From contig NZ_BJUV01000002.1 in NCBI RefSeq assembly GCF_007988805.1, positions 100,988-164,987 of the forward strand: 64,000 nucleotides of DNA, given 5' to 3'. The notes under the pieces are model-generated. The model was not told the DNA's origin. It was given only the letters and a program-made list of their open reading frames with translations, and searched no databases. Below are positions 8,565 to 18,699 of the stretch, piece after piece (position 1 is the stretch's first letter; each line of letters begins with the position of its first letter). Source of the stretch: Frigoribacterium faeni (GTDB lineage Bacteria; Actinomycetota; Actinomycetes; Actinomycetales; Microbacteriaceae). The translations under genes and the position numbers were made by a program.

Positions 8565-9980
8565 TCATCGGCCGGCGTCGAGACGGGCGATCAGGATGGC
8601 CTCGCTGAGGATCGCCCGCTGGAGGACCCCCAGGTGCTGCGACTCGTTGGGGCTGTGCGCCCGCGTGTCGGGATCCTCGACGCCGGTGACGAGGATCTCG
8701 GCCTCCGGGAAGGTCTTGACCAGGTCGGCGATGAACGGGATGGATCCGCCGATCCCGGTCTGGACGGGCGCGGTGCCCCAGGCCTCCGTCATCGCGACCG
8801 TCACGTCGGCGATGGCCGGCCCGCTCGCGTCCACGAGGAACGGATCGCCCTTGTCGACGTCGTCGATCGCGAGGTGCGCGCCGAACGGTGCGGCCGCACG
8901 CAGATGGGCCTCGATGGCCTCGAACGCCGAGTCGGCCGTCTGACCGGGCGCGATGCGGGCGCTGATCCTGACCGACACCTCGGGCGCCAGGGTGTTCGAG
9001 GCGTTCGCCACGCTCGGGGCGTCGATGCCCGTGACCGTCAGCGACGGCTGCGACCAGACGCGGCTGAGGAGGGGGCCTCGACCGATCGGACGCACGCCCT
9101 CGAGGAGCCCGGACTCCTCGCGGAGCTTCTCCTCCGTCTGCTCCGGGTGATCGGCGTCGCGGCTGAGGAGCCCGGGGACGGCCACGCTGCCCTCGTCGTC
9201 GTGGAGCGTGGCGAGCAGCTTGACCATGGCCAGCATCGCGTCGGGCACCGCGCCTCCGAGCATCCCGGAGTGGGACGCGTGCGAGAGCGTGCGGACGGTG
9301 AGCCGGAACGTCACGTTGCCCCGGAGGCCGACCGTGATGGCGGGCACCGTCGTGCTCCAGTTGTCGGAGTCGGCGACGACGATGACGTCGGCCTCGAGCT
9401 CGTCGCGGTGCTGGGCCAGGAAGTCGGCGAACGACCGCGAGCCGAACTCCTCCTCCCCCTCGATGAAGAGGGCGACGCCCACCCCCAGGTCGTCGCCGAT
9501 CACGTCGCGGACGGCACGCAGCGCGGCGACGTGGGTCATCACTCCGGCCTTGTCGTCGGACGCTCCGCGACCGTACAGCCGCTCGCCCTTCAAGGTCGGC
9601 TCGAACGGCGGGGTGTCCCAGTCGGCGTCGTCGCCCTGGGGCTGCACGTCGTGGTGCGCGTAGAGCAGGACGGTCTTCTTGCCGTCCCGGGCCTCGCGCC
9701 GGGCCAGCACGGCGGGCTGACCGGTGAGGCCGGTCGAGCCGATCGGGGCGCGGCTGACGCGGACCTCGTCGAACAGGCCCGTCTCCTCGACCAGCCGAGC
9801 CACGGCATCGGCGCTCGCGGCGACGTGGGACGGGTCGAAGGCCTCCCACGACACGGAGGGGATGCGGACGAGGGACGACAGATCGGCGATCGTCGTCGGC
9901 AGTCCCGCGTGGACGGCCTCCGCGAGTTCGCTGACAGTACGAGGATCGGTCGGTTGGGCGGGGTGCTGCGAGACGGTCAT
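8565..9980 (-). CDS. M20/M25/M40 family metallopeptidase (dipeptidase)
   Basis: 471-residue zinc exopeptidase of the M20 family, probably a cytoplasmic dipeptidase. The two-metal site is visible: YAHHDVQP (His ligand and adjacent Asp), the bridging Asp in RGASDDKAG, the general base Glu pair in EGEEEFGS and an Asp in VVADSDNW. The inserted dimerisation domain follows at about residues 215-370. I start it at ATG 9980 (MTVSQHPAQP) rather than 94 codons further up, because the longer form would run through the divergent gene and because a -10 box lies 7 nt before this ATG. The substrate is not known. Confidence 0.92.
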   Translation of the reverse strand: MTVSQHPAQPTDPRTVSELAEAVHAGLPTTIADLSSLVRIPSVSWEAFDPSHVAASADAVARLVEETGLFDEVRVSRAPIGSTGLTGQPAVLARREARDGKKTVLLYAHHDVQPQGDDADWDTPPFEPTLKGERLYGRGASDDKAGVMTHVAALRAVRDVIGDDLGVGVALFIEGEEEFGSRSFADFLAQHRDELEADVIVVADSDNWSTTVPAITVGLRGNVTFRLTVRTLSHASHSGMLGGAVPDAMLAMVKLLATLHDDEGSVAVPGLLSRDADHPEQTEEKLREESGLLEGVRPIGRGPLLSRVWSQPSLTVTGIDAPSVANASNTLAPEVSVRISARIAPGQTADSAFEAIEAHLRAAAPFGAHLAIDDVDKGDPFLVDASGPAIADVTVAMTEAWGTAPVQTGIGGSIPFIADLVKTFPEAEILVTGVEDPDTRAHSPNESQHLGVLQRAILSEAILIARLDAGR

Positions 9981-9985
9981 GCAGG

Positions 9986-9993
9986 TAATCTTA
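9986..9993. promoter_or_regulatory. Overlapping divergent -10 boxes, leaderless start of the M20 peptidase
   Basis: On the minus strand TAAGAT (9988-9993) lies 7 nt upstream of the peptidase ATG, too close for a ribosome-binding site, so transcription should begin at or beside the start codon. On the plus strand TAATCT (9986-9991) overlaps it and would serve the DUF3043 gene. No clear -35 elements. Confidence 0.5.
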
Positions 9994-10020
9994 GGAACTC
10001 GATCAACCCCGAGGATTTCC

Positions 10021-10599
10021 GTGGCCAAGGCAGAAGACAAGACCGACTCGACGACCCAGGTCGTCGAACCCGAATCGACGACGATCGGAAAGGGACGCCC
10101 GACCCCGACGCGCCGGGAGCGCGAGGAGGCCAATCGCCGGCCCCTGGTGGCGACCGGCAAGGAGGCCCAGAAGGCGCAACGCGCCCGTCTCGCCGAGGTG
10201 CGCGAGCGCCAGCGCGTGGGCATGGCGAACGGCGAGGAGAAGTTCCTGCCGGAACGCGACAAGGGCCCTCAGCGCCGGTTCATCCGCGACTACGTCGACG
10301 CCCGCTACAGCGTGGGCGAGGCCATGATCCCGATCATGGTGCTGGTCATCGTCATGAGCATCATCCAGGTGGCCGCCATCCAGATGATCACCCTGTTCGT
10401 GCTCTGGGGATTCTTCCTCGTGGCCATCGTGGACTGCTTCGTCGTCGGCCGGCTCATCACCACGAAGCTCACCGAGAAGTACGGCGCCGGGAACGTGCAG
10501 CGAGGCAACAAGTGGTACGCCGCCATGCGCGCCATGCAGATGAAGCCGATGCGGATGCCCAAGCCGCAGGTCAAGCGCGGTCAGTACCCGACCGTCTAG
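10021..10599 (+). CDS. DUF3043 domain-containing membrane protein
   Basis: 192 residues from a GTG start preceded by CGAGGA. The first 110 residues are highly charged and basic (RREREEANRRP and similar), then come two adjacent hydrophobic helices (about 103-122 and 124-142), then a basic tail. This is the layout of actinobacterial DUF3043 proteins, whose function is unknown. It is divergent from the M20 peptidase with only 40 bases between the starts and convergent with pyrD, from which it is separated by a hairpin. Confidence 0.85.
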   Translation: MAKAEDKTDSTTQVVEPESTTIGKGRPTPTRREREEANRRPLVATGKEAQKAQRARLAEVRERQRVGMANGEEKFLPERDKGPQRRFIRDYVDARYSVGEAMIPIMVLVIVMSIIQVAAIQMITLFVLWGFFLVAIVDCFVVGRLITTKLTEKYGAGNVQRGNKWYAAMRAMQMKPMRMPKPQVKRGQYPTV

Positions 10600-10620
10600 T
10601 CCTCGCGCCCTCGACGCGCC

Positions 10621-10661
10621 GACGCCGCTCCCCCGCACCTCCGTGCCTGGCGAGCGGCGTC
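10621..10661. terminator. Bidirectional terminator between DUF3043 and pyrD genes
   Basis: Perfect 10-bp stem GACGCCGCTC / GAGCGGCGTC with a 21-base loop between two convergent stop codons (10599 and 10675). There is no U-tract on either side. Confidence 0.6.
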
Positions 10662-10674
10662 GTCGTCCAGCGGG

Positions 10675-11718
10675 TCAGGCGCGCCGTCGGAGCCGTCGGA
10701 GACCCCGGTTCACCTGCCGGGCCCACAACGGGCCGCGGTAGAGGAACGCCGTGTAGCCCTGCACCAGCGTCGCTCCCGCTCGGAGCCGTTCCTCGACGTC
10801 GGCGGCGGTCGTCACCCCGCCGACGGACACCAGGCAGGTCCCCTCGGGGACGGACTCGCGGAGGACCCGCAGGACCTCGAGCGATCGGGAGGCGAGAGGG
10901 GCTCCCGAGACTCCCCCGGCTCCGGCGGCGGCCACCACAGCGGGGTCCGTCGCCAGGCCGTCACGCGACAGCGTCGTATTGGTCGCGATGACCCCGGCCA
11001 GGCCGAGCTCGCCGACCAGCTCGCCGATCCTGCGGATGCCGTCGTCGGTCAGATCGGGCGCGATCTTCACCAGGACGGGCGTGTCGCCGGCGGCGTCGGC
11101 CACGGCGCGCAGCAGCGGAGTCAAGCGGTCGAGCTCCTGGAGCCCCCGGAGACCCGGCGTGTTCGGCGAGCTCACGTTGACGGCGAGGTAGTCGGCCAGG
11201 GGGGCGAGGAGTCGCGTGCTGACCAGGTAGTCGTCGACCGCGTCGTCGACGTCGACGACGCGGCTCTTGCCGATGTTGACTCCGATCACGGGCCGTCGGG
11301 GGGCGCTCCGGGCCTTGGCGAGCTCCGTCGCCGCCTGCTGCGCGCCTCCGTTGTTGAATCCCATCCGGTTCACGACCGCGAGGTCGGGCACCAGCCGGAA
11401 CAGTCGCGGACGGTCGTTGCCGGGCTGAGGACGGGCCGTGATCGTGCCGACCTCGACGTGTCCGAACCCGAGGACGCCCAGGCCCCCGATCCCCCGGGCG
11501 TCCTTGTCGAAGCCGGCGGCGACACCGAACGGCGAGTCGAAGCGGAGGCCGAGAGCGGACACGGCCAGCGACGGATGGGGCGCCGTCAGACGACGGACGA
11601 CGGGCCCGAGCCCCAGCCGCGGCAGGGCGCGGATCACCCGGAAGGCGAGATGGTGCGCGTCCTCGGGATCCATCCGGGAAAGCACCAGGTCGAACAGGAC
11701 GCGGTACGGGGTCGTCAT
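10675..11718 (-). CDS. pyrD: Quinone-dependent dihydroorotate dehydrogenase, class 2
   Basis: 347-residue FMN enzyme that oxidises dihydroorotate to orotate in pyrimidine synthesis, giving electrons to menaquinone at the membrane. Class 2 is shown by the N-terminal hydrophobic/amphipathic helices and by [11 protein letters not shown] with the catalytic Ser (class 1 uses Cys). Other family motifs are [34 protein letters not shown] and LVQGYTAF. Its ATG overlaps the nrdR stop by 4 bases (ATGA), so the two are cotranscribed. Confidence 0.97.
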   Translation of the reverse strand: MTTPYRVLFDLVLSRMDPEDAHHLAFRVIRALPRLGLGPVVRRLTAPHPSLAVSALGLRFDSPFGVAAGFDKDARGIGGLGVLGFGHVEVGTITARPQPGNDRPRLFRLVPDLAVVNRMGFNNGGAQQAATELAKARSAPRRPVIGVNIGKSRVVDVDDAVDDYLVSTRLLAPLADYLAVNVSSPNTPGLRGLQELDRLTPLLRAVADAAGDTPVLVKIAPDLTDDGIRRIGELVGELGLAGVIATNTTLSRDGLATDPAVVAAAGAGGVSGAPLASRSLEVLRVLRESVPEGTCLVSVGGVTTAADVEERLRAGATLVQGYTAFLYRGPLWARQVNRGLRRLRRRA

Positions 11719-12197
11719 TCGTCCACCGACCGGACCGGGCGCGCGCGCCCTGCGTGCTCCTCACGCAGGGTGGCGATCGACGACTCGAAGTCCTCCAGCG
11801 AGTCGAAGGCCTGGTACACGCTGGCGAATCGCAGGTACGCGACCTCGTCGAGCTCGCGGAGCGGCGGGAGGATGGCCAGACCGATGTCGTTCGCCTCGAT
11901 CTGCGACGTCCCGCTGGCGCGGACGGCCTCTTCGACCTTCTGCGCCAGGACCGCGAGGTCGCCGTCGGTGACGGGCCTGCCCTGGCACGCCTTCCGGACG
12001 CCGGAGATGATCTTCTCGCGACTGAACGGCTCGAGCACCCCGTTGCGTTTCACGACGTTGAGGCTGGCGGTCTCCGTCGTGCTGAACCGGCGCCCGCAGT
12101 GCGGACACTGCCGGCGACGTCGGATGCTGGTGCCGTCGTCGCTCGTGCGCGAGTCGACGACGCGGGAATCGGGGTGGCGGCAGAAAGGACAGAACAT
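11715..12197 (-). CDS. nrdR: Transcriptional repressor NrdR
   Basis: 160-residue nucleotide-sensing repressor of ribonucleotide reductase genes. An N-terminal zinc ribbon is formed by CPFC at residues 3-6 and CPHC near 34-37. An ATP-cone domain with [16 protein letters not shown] follows. Length is typical (about 150-160). No nrd genes are in the window. It lies 42 bases downstream of hisD and overlaps pyrD. Confidence 0.97.
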   Translation of the reverse strand: MFCPFCRHPDSRVVDSRTSDDGTSIRRRRQCPHCGRRFSTTETASLNVVKRNGVLEPFSREKIISGVRKACQGRPVTDGDLAVLAQKVEEAVRASGTSQIEANDIGLAILPPLRELDEVAYLRFASVYQAFDSLEDFESSIATLREEHAGRARPVRSVDE

Positions 12198-12239
12198 GGT
12201 CCGTTCAGCGTACTGGGAGCGGGACCCGCCGCCGACGGC

Positions 12240-13550
12240 TCAGGGGCGGACGATGCGGGCCGCGACGGCCTCGCCGTGGGCGGGGAGGAGCTCCGCCCGC
12301 GACAACGCGACCAGCCGGTCGGCCACCTCGGCCAGCGCGGACGGTCCGTAGCGCACGATCTGCTGCGGGCGCAGGAACGTGTAGGCCCCGAGGCCCGACG
12401 AGAACCGCGCTTGACCGCCCGTGGGCAGCACGTGATTCGAGCCGGCCAGGTAGTCCCCGAGACTCACGGGGGTGCTCGCTCCGACGAAGACCGCGCCGGC
12501 GCTGGTGATCTCCGCCAGGACGGCCTCGTCGTCTCGCGTCTGGATCTCGAGGTGCTCGGGTCCGTAGGCGTTGCTGAACGCCACGGCCGCGGCCATGTCG
12601 TCGACGATCACGAGGGCCGACTGGCGGCCGTCCAGGGCCACGGCCACCCGGCTCGAGCTCATCGTCAGGGGAACCAGCCGTTCGAGCTCGCGACGCACCG
12701 CGAGCACGAGCTCCTCGGAGTCGGTCACGAGCACGGCCGCGGCCTCCTCGTCGTGCTCCGCCTGGCTGATCAGGTCGACCGCCACGAGGGTCGGATCCGC
12801 GCTGGAGTCGGCGATCACCAGGATCTCGGTGGCGCCGGCCACCGCGTCGATGCCGACCTGACCGCGCACGAGCTGCTTGGCGGCGGCGACGAAGTTGTTG
12901 CCGGGACCCGTGATGACCTGGACGGGCTCGAGGCCGATCTCGGGCACTCCGTAGGCCAGTGCGCCGATGGCCCCTGCTCCGCCCATGGCGTACACCTCGT
13001 CGACGCCGAGCAGGCCGGCGGCGCCGAGGATGACCGGGTGCACCCCTCCCCCGAACTCGCGTTGGGCGGGGCTCACGACGGCGATGGACCCCACGCCGGC
13101 CACCTGAGCGGGGACGACGTTCATGACGACGCTGGACGGGTAGACGGCCTTGCCGCCCGGCACGTAGACCCCGGCGCGCGAGACGGGCTGCCATCGCTGC
13201 TCGATGACGGCTCCGTCGGCGGGCCGCGTGACGGTCGATGCGGGGATCTGCGCCCGGCTGCCGGCCGTCACCCGGACGATCGACTCCTCGAGGGCCTCGC
13301 GCACCAGCGGGTCGAGCTCGTCGACGGCGGTGGCGATGGCCTCGGCCGGCACGCGGAACGTCTCAGTCCGGACACCGTCGAAGCGTTCGGCCTGATCACG
13401 CAGTGCGTCCGCTCCGCGCTCCCGCACGCCGGCGACCAGCTGGGCGGCCGCGTCGGCCACGACCGAGACGTCCGTCCGCGCACGGGGGACGAGGTCGAGC
13501 AGGTCGGCGTGAGTAGGGTGGCTTCCGCGAAGGTCTGTCGTCTGGATCAT
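12240..13550 (-). CDS. hisD: Histidinol dehydrogenase
   Basis: 436-residue zinc and NAD enzyme that performs the last two steps of histidine synthesis, histidinol to histidine. Family motifs are GPGNNFVAAAK, TEILVIAD (VAGATEI), AEHDEEAAAVLVT and NHVLPTGGQARF. The start at ATG 13550 has a TAGGCT -10 box 9 nt upstream (13560-13565), so it has little or no leader. No other his genes are nearby, although hisD often heads the his operon in actinobacteria. Confidence 0.96.
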   Translation of the reverse strand: MIQTTDLRGSHPTHADLLDLVPRARTDVSVVADAAAQLVAGVRERGADALRDQAERFDGVRTETFRVPAEAIATAVDELDPLVREALEESIVRVTAGSRAQIPASTVTRPADGAVIEQRWQPVSRAGVYVPGGKAVYPSSVVMNVVPAQVAGVGSIAVVSPAQREFGGGVHPVILGAAGLLGVDEVYAMGGAGAIGALAYGVPEIGLEPVQVITGPGNNFVAAAKQLVRGQVGIDAVAGATEILVIADSSADPTLVAVDLISQAEHDEEAAAVLVTDSEELVLAVRRELERLVPLTMSSSRVAVALDGRQSALVIVDDMAAAVAFSNAYGPEHLEIQTRDDEAVLAEITSAGAVFVGASTPVSLGDYLAGSNHVLPTGGQARFSSGLGAYTFLRPQQIVRYGPSALAEVADRLVALSRAELLPAHGEAVAARIVRP

Positions 13551-13559
13551 GGCCGGTCC

Positions 13560-13565
13560 AGCCTA
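13560..13565 (-). promoter_or_regulatory. -10 box for near-leaderless hisD
   Basis: Minus-strand TAGGCT with a 9-nt gap to the hisD ATG and no ribosome-binding site in the gap. Confidence 0.45.
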
Positions 13566-13642
13566 GTCATGGTCCCCTCCACCCTCGCCCCGATCGTCGG
13601 ACGGGCGACGGACCGAGAGAGCCCAGGAGGCACGAGCGAGCC

Positions 13643-14185
13643 ATGACGGATCCGCACCAGGAGAGCCCCCCGTCCGAGAGCACGGTCGATCCGACGTCGT
13701 CGGACGACGTCGAGGCGTTCCGCGAGGCGTTCCGGCGCCACGCGGCGGGCGTCGCGATCGTGACGACGAGGACCCCCGACGGCGCTCCCGTCGGGTTCAC
13801 GGCGACGTCGCTGGCCTCTCTCGCCGCAGCACCGCCCCTGGCGACCTTCAACATGGCGCGGACGGCGAGTTCCTGGCCCGCCGTCGAGGCCGGCGGGGCG
13901 GTGAACATCCACCTCCTCGGTTCCCGGAACCGCGACGTGGCCCGACGGATGGCCGGACCCGCGGAGAACCGCTTCGCCGGAGAGCACTGGACCGACGGCC
14001 CGGACGGGCTGCCGCTCCTCCGCGACGTGACGGCCTGGATGACCGGGCGGATCGTCGAGCGGATCCCCGTGGCGGACAATGCGATCGTGGTGGTCCGGAT
14101 AACCGGTGGAGGCGTCGGCGCCGCCGACGACGCCCTCCTCTACCACGACCGTCGCTACCTGCGGCCCGGTCATCTGGACGACTGA
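13643..14185 (+). CDS. Flavin reductase-like (FMN-binding split barrel) protein
   Basis: 180-residue protein with the flavin-reductase fold: FRRHAAGVAIVTTRTPDGAPVGFTATSLASLAAAPPLATFNMARTAS-type N-terminal half, in which the TATS and S..PP..F residues contact FMN. Such proteins reduce flavin with NAD(P)H for a partner monooxygenase. No partner is adjacent, so its role is open. ATG at 13643 is preceded by AGGAGG. Divergent from hisD, convergent with dnaE. Confidence 0.85.
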   Translation: MTDPHQESPPSESTVDPTSSDDVEAFREAFRRHAAGVAIVTTRTPDGAPVGFTATSLASLAAAPPLATFNMARTASSWPAVEAGGAVNIHLLGSRNRDVARRMAGPAENRFAGEHWTDGPDGLPLLRDVTAWMTGRIVERIPVADNAIVVVRITGGGVGAADDALLYHDRRYLRPGHLDD

Positions 14186-14215
14186 GTCTCCCGGCGGCCA
14201 GGGGCCGTCGAGGTC

Positions 14216-17200
14216 TCAGACGAGGCAGCCGGGGCCGAGCAGGCTCTTGAGCTCGCCGAAGAGGTCCGCCGTGATGTCGACCGGCATCGGGATCTCGAAC
14301 GTCCGGGCGCTGGCGCCCTTCACCAGCCTCAGCCGGACCTCGGTCCCGCCCGAGTGCCGCCCCAGGACCGCCGCCAGCTCCGTCACGGTGTCGGTCGTGG
14401 CCCGGTGCTCGGGCATCTGCAGCACCAGCGGCCCGTGGTTCACACCGGCGCCGAGGTCGGGGCTGAACATGCTGACGGCGTGGAGGTTCATCCCGTCGTC
14501 GCGGAGGCTGACCCGGCCCTTGAGCACGATGATCGAGTCGCCCACGAGGGTGGGCCCGAACTCCTGATAGGTCTTCCCGAGGAACATGGCCGTGATCTCG
14601 CCGCCGAAGTCCTCGACGGTGATGATCCCGTACGGATTGCCGGAGTTCCGAGCGACGCGGTGCTGGACGCTCGTGATGAGGCCGGCGATGGTGACGGTCT
14701 CGCCGTCGATCGAGGCGTCGCTGGCGAGCAGGTCCGTCACGGTCGTCTGGGCGTGCTTCGCGAGGGGGATCTCGAGGCCGGCGAGAGGATGGTCCGAGAC
14801 GTAGAGCCCGAGCATGTCGCGTTCGAAGGCGAGCTTGTCACGCTTCGACCACTCGGGCCTCTCGGGCACCTGCTGGACGTCGGAGGGCTCGTCCCACAGG
14901 CTGTCGAAGTCGAAGCCGACCTGCCCGTTGGCCTCGGCTCGCTTCTCGCTCACGGCGGCCTCGACGGCCGACTCGTGGATCTCGACGAGCGCTCGTCGCG
15001 TCGATCCGAGCGTGTCGAAGGCACCGGCCTTGACGAGCGATTCGACCGTGCGCTTGTTGGTGACGGGCAGCGGCACCTTCCGCAGGAAGTCGTGGAAGCT
15101 GCTGAACGCCCCCTCCTTCTCGCGCGCGGCGATGACGTGGTCGACGACATTGAAGCCGACGTTGCGGACGGCGCCCATGCCGAAGCGGATGTCGTCGCCG
15201 ACGGCCGCGAAGAAGCCGATGGACTCGTTGACGTCGGGCGGGAGCACCTTGATGCCCATCCGACGGCACTCGTTCAGGTACAGGCCGAGCTTGTCCCGCG
15301 AGTCGCCGACGCTCGTGAGCAGGGCGGCCATGTACTCGGCCGGGTAGTGGGCCTTGAGGTAGGCGGTCCAGTAGGACACGACACCGTAGGCGGCGGAGTG
15401 CGCCTTGTTGAAGGCGTAGTCGGAGAACGGCAGGAGGATGTCCCAGATCTTCTGGACGGCCTCGGGAGAGTAGCCGTTGTCGGCCATGCCCTGCGAGAAG
15501 CCCGCGAACTGCTTGTCGAGCTCGGACTTCTTCTTCTTGCCCATGGCACGACGGAGGATGTCCGCCTGGCCCAACGAGAAGCCGGCGAGCTTCTGGGCGA
15601 CGCTCATGACCTGCTCCTGGTAGATGATCAGACCGTACGTGCCGCCGAGCACCTCCGAGAGGGGCTCCTCGAGCTCGGGGTGGATCGCGGTGATCTCCTG
15701 CTGGCCGTTCTTGCGCAGGGCGTAGTTCGTGTGCGAGTTCGCACCCATGGGCCCCGGCCGGTACAGCGCGATCACGGCCGAGATGTCCTCGAAGTTGTCG
15801 GGCTTCATGAGTCGGAGGAGGCCGCGCATGGGGCCGCCGTCGAGCTGGAAGACCCCGAGGGTGTCGCCCGAGGCCAGGAGCTCGTACGCTCCGGCGTCGT
15901 CGAGCTCGAGGTCCTCGAGCACGAGGTCGAAACCGCGGTTGGTCTTGATGTTGTCGAGGGCGTCGTTGATGATCGTGAGGTTGCGCAGCCCCAGGAAGTC
16001 CATCTTGATCAGCCCGAGGGACTCGCAGGCCGGGTAGTCGAACTGCGTGACGATCTGGCCGTCCTGCTCGCGCTTCATGATGGGGATGATGTCGAGGAGG
16101 GGATCGCTCGACATGATGACGCCCGCCGCGTGGACGCCCCATTGCCGCTTCAAGCCCTCCAGACCGAGCGCCGTGTCGAAGACCGTCCGGGCCTCGGGGT
16201 CGGAGTCGACGACGGCGCGGATGTCCCCGGCCTCCTTGTAACGGTCGTGCTGCTTGTCGAAGATGCCGGTCAGGGGGATGTCCTTGCCCATGATCGCGGG
16301 AGGCATCGCCTTGGTGAGCTTCTCCCCCATGCCGAACGGGAAGCCGAGCACGCGGGAGCTGTCTTTCAGGGCCTGCTTCGCCTTGATCGTGCCGTAGGTG
16401 ACGATCTGCGCGACGCGCTCGTCGCCGTACTTCTCGGTGACGTACTGGATGACCTCGCCGCGGCGGCGGTCGTCGAAGTCGACGTCGAAGTCGGGCATCG
16501 AGACGCGGTCCGGGTTGAGGAACCGTTCGAAGATGAGACCGTGACGGAGCGGGTCGAGGTCGGTGATGCGCATCGCGTAGGCGGCCATCGAGCCCGCACC
16601 CGAGCCGCGGCCCGGACCCACGCGGATGCCGTTCTCCTTCGACCAGTTGATGAAGTCCGCGACTACGAGGAAGTACCCCGGGAAGCCCATGCCCGCGATG
16701 ACGCCGATCTCGTACTCGGCCTGTTTGCGGACGTCGTCGGGGATGCCCGCGGGGTACCGGTAGACGAGTCCCTTCTCGACCTCCTTGATGAACCAGGTCT
16801 CCTCGGTCTCGCCTTCGGGGACCGGGTACCGGGGCATGTAGTTGGCGGACGTGTTGAACTGCACGTCGCATCGCTCGGCGATGAGCAGCGTGTTGTCGCA
16901 CGCCTCGGGGTGATCGCGGAAGAGGTGGCGCATCTGCTGGGCCGATTTGAGGTAGAACTCGTCGGCGTCGAACTTGAAGCGGTTGGGGTCGTTCAGCGTC
17001 GACCCCGACTGGACGCACAGCAGCGCCGCGTGGCTGGTGGCGTCGTGCTCGTGGGTGTAGTGGAGGTCGTTCGTGGCCACCAGGGGGAGGTCGAGATCCT
17101 TCGCCAGGCGCAGGAGGTCGCCCATGATCCGACGCTCGATGCCGAGTCCGTGGTCCATGATCTCGGCGAAGTAGTTCTCGCGACCGAAGATGTCGCGGAA

Positions 17201-17731
17201 GTCGGCTGCGGCCTTGACCGCCTCGTCGTACTGACCGAGCCTGAGCCTCGTCTGCACCTCGCCGCTCGGGCATCCGGTGGTGGCGATGAGTCCGTCGCTG
17301 TACTGGGACAGCAGCTCGCGGTCCATCCGCGGCTTGAAGTAGTAGCCCTCGAGCGAGGCGCGGGACGACAGGCGGAACAGGTTGTGCATGCCGCCGGTGT
17401 TCGCGGCCAGCAGGGTCATGTGCGTGTAGGCGCCCGCACCCGACACGTCGTCGCGTCCGCCGTCGCCCCATCGGACCCGGGTCTTGTCGCTGCGGTGGGT
17501 GCCCGGCGTGATGTAGGCCTCGGTGCCGATGATCGGCTTGATCCCGGCCTCGGTCGCGGTCTTCCAGAAGTCGAAGGCGCCGAAGACGTTGCCGTGGTCG
17601 GTGACGGCCACCGCCGGCATGCCCTGCGCGGCGGCCTCGGTGATCAGCGGTTTGACACGGGCCGCACCGTCGAGCATCGAGTACTCGCTGTGGACGTGCA
17701 GGTGGACGAATGAGTCAGTGCTCGAGGCCAA
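14216..17731 (-). CDS. dnaE: DNA polymerase III subunit alpha
   Basis: 1171-residue replicative polymerase. An N-terminal PHP domain starts HLHVHSEYSMLDGA (from residue 10). The catalytic palm carries PDFDVDFDD at about residues 411-419. The C-terminal part has a helix-hairpin-helix region and an OB fold (about 1000-1080, TIAGLITSVQHR). I start at TTG 17731 (MASSTDSFVHLH), 5 nt after GGGGAG; the longer in-frame extension runs back into the neighbouring gene and shows no family similarity. A TAGGCT at 17773-17778 (minus strand) is a candidate -10. Last gene of the long minus-strand run. Confidence 0.96.
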   Translation of the reverse strand: MASSTDSFVHLHVHSEYSMLDGAARVKPLITEAAAQGMPAVAVTDHGNVFGAFDFWKTATEAGIKPIIGTEAYITPGTHRSDKTRVRWGDGGRDDVSGAGAYTHMTLLAANTGGMHNLFRLSSRASLEGYYFKPRMDRELLSQYSDGLIATTGCPSGEVQTRLRLGQYDEAVKAAADFRDIFGRENYFAEIMDHGLGIERRIMGDLLRLAKDLDLPLVATNDLHYTHEHDATSHAALLCVQSGSTLNDPNRFKFDADEFYLKSAQQMRHLFRDHPEACDNTLLIAERCDVQFNTSANYMPRYPVPEGETEETWFIKEVEKGLVYRYPAGIPDDVRKQAEYEIGVIAGMGFPGYFLVVADFINWSKENGIRVGPGRGSGAGSMAAYAMRITDLDPLRHGLIFERFLNPDRVSMPDFDVDFDDRRRGEVIQYVTEKYGDERVAQIVTYGTIKAKQALKDSSRVLGFPFGMGEKLTKAMPPAIMGKDIPLTGIFDKQHDRYKEAGDIRAVVDSDPEARTVFDTALGLEGLKRQWGVHAAGVIMSSDPLLDIIPIMKREQDGQIVTQFDYPACESLGLIKMDFLGLRNLTIINDALDNIKTNRGFDLVLEDLELDDAGAYELLASGDTLGVFQLDGGPMRGLLRLMKPDNFEDISAVIALYRPGPMGANSHTNYALRKNGQQEITAIHPELEEPLSEVLGGTYGLIIYQEQVMSVAQKLAGFSLGQADILRRAMGKKKKSELDKQFAGFSQGMADNGYSPEAVQKIWDILLPFSDYAFNKAHSAAYGVVSYWTAYLKAHYPAEYMAALLTSVGDSRDKLGLYLNECRRMGIKVLPPDVNESIGFFAAVGDDIRFGMGAVRNVGFNVVDHVIAAREKEGAFSSFHDFLRKVPLPVTNKRTVESLVKAGAFDTLGSTRRALVEIHESAVEAAVSEKRAEANGQVGFDFDSLWDEPSDVQQVPERPEWSKRDKLAFERDMLGLYVSDHPLAGLEIPLAKHAQTTVTDLLASDASIDGETVTIAGLITSVQHRVARNSGNPYGIITVEDFGGEITAMFLGKTYQEFGPTLVGDSIIVLKGRVSLRDDGMNLHAVSMFSPDLGAGVNHGPLVLQMPEHRATTDTVTELAAVLGRHSGGTEVRLRLVKGASARTFEIPMPVDITADLFGELKSLLGPGCLV

Positions 17732-17775
17732 GAGGCTCCCCGTCTGGTGGTGGTTCCGACGACTAGGGGAACAGC

Positions 17776-18699
17776 CTAACTCCGACCGAGGACATCCAGA
17801 GCGTGCTGCAGATCGTCGGGGTAGGTCGACCGGTACACGACCGGCTCTCCCGTCGCCGGGTGGGTGAAACCGAGCTGCACCGCGTGGAGCCACTGCCTCG
17901 TGAGACCCAGCTTGGCCGAGAGGGTCGGGTCCGCGCCGTAGGTCGCGTCGCCGACGCAGGGGTGCCGCTGCGCCGCCATGTGGACGCGGATCTGGTGGGT
18001 CCGCCCGGTCTCGAGGTGGATCTCGAGCAAAGACGCGGACGGGAACGCCTCGACGGTCTCGTAGTGCGTGACCGATGCCTTCCCGTCGACGACGACCGCG
18101 AACTTCCAGTCGGACGACGGATGACGCCCGATGGGCGCGTCGATCGTCCCGGTCAACGGGTCGGGGTGGCCCTGGACGACCGCGTTGTAGATCTTCTCGA
18201 CGGTGCGTTCACGGAACGCCTGCTTGAGGACCGTGTAGGCGTGCTCGGACTTCGCGACGACCATGAGCCCGCTCGTCCCCACGTCGAGGCGGTGCACGAT
18301 GCCGGCCCGTTCCGCCGCACCCGACGTCGCCACGGAGAATCCGGCCGCGGCGAGGCCGCCGAGCACGGTCGGACCGGTCCAGCCGACCGACGGGTGGGCG
18401 GCGACCCCGACGGGCTTGTCGACCACGACGATGTCGTCGTCGTCGTGGACGATCGCCATGCCGGGCACCTCGAGGGCGACGATCGACGGCCCCTCCCGGG
18501 GCGTCCACTCGACCTCGAGCCAGTCTCCCGCGTTGAGACGGTCGGATTTCCCGACGGGACGGGAGTCGACCATCACACCACCGGCCCCGACGACCTCGGC
18601 CGCGAAGGTGCGGCTGAAGCCGAGGAGCTTGGCCAGGGCGGCGTCCACCCTCTCGCCGGCGAGTCCATCGGGGACGGGGAGGGACCGGTACTCGGTCAC
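17776..18699 (-). CDS. RluA/RluD family pseudouridine synthase
   Basis: 307-residue enzyme with an N-terminal S4 RNA-binding domain (about residues 14-75) and a catalytic domain with [18 protein letters not shown], whose Asp in RLD is the nucleophile. It isomerises uridines in 23S rRNA, with RluD being the closest known type. The ATG overlaps the lspA stop by 4 bases; this lspA-rluD pair is common in Gram-positive bacteria. Confidence 0.93.
   Translation of the reverse strand: MTEYRSLPVPDGLAGERVDAALAKLLGFSRTFAAEVVGAGGVMVDSRPVGKSDRLNAGDWLEVEWTPREGPSIVALEVPGMAIVHDDDDIVVVDKPVGVAAHPSVGWTGPTVLGGLAAAGFSVATSGAAERAGIVHRLDVGTSGLMVVAKSEHAYTVLKQAFRERTVEKIYNAVVQGHPDPLTGTIDAPIGRHPSSDWKFAVVVDGKASVTHYETVEAFPSASLLEIHLETGRTHQIRVHMAAQRHPCVGDATYGADPTLSAKLGLTRQWLHAVQLGFTHPATGEPVVYRSTYPDDLQHALDVLGRS

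Noticed and set aside
13643..14185. Flavin reductase gene as part of a two-component monooxygenase
   Set aside because: No oxygenase gene lies beside it; it is alone between hisD and dnaE.
14354..17713. 1119-codon open frame antisense to dnaE
   Set aside because: Its protein is a composition-driven shadow (rich in Val, Glu, Asp, Arg, Gly) with no domain, and dnaE on the other strand is unmistakable.
17732..17893. 54-codon N-terminal extension of dnaE
   Set aside because: It overlaps the rluD end, has no family similarity, and a well-placed GGGGAG precedes TTG 17731.
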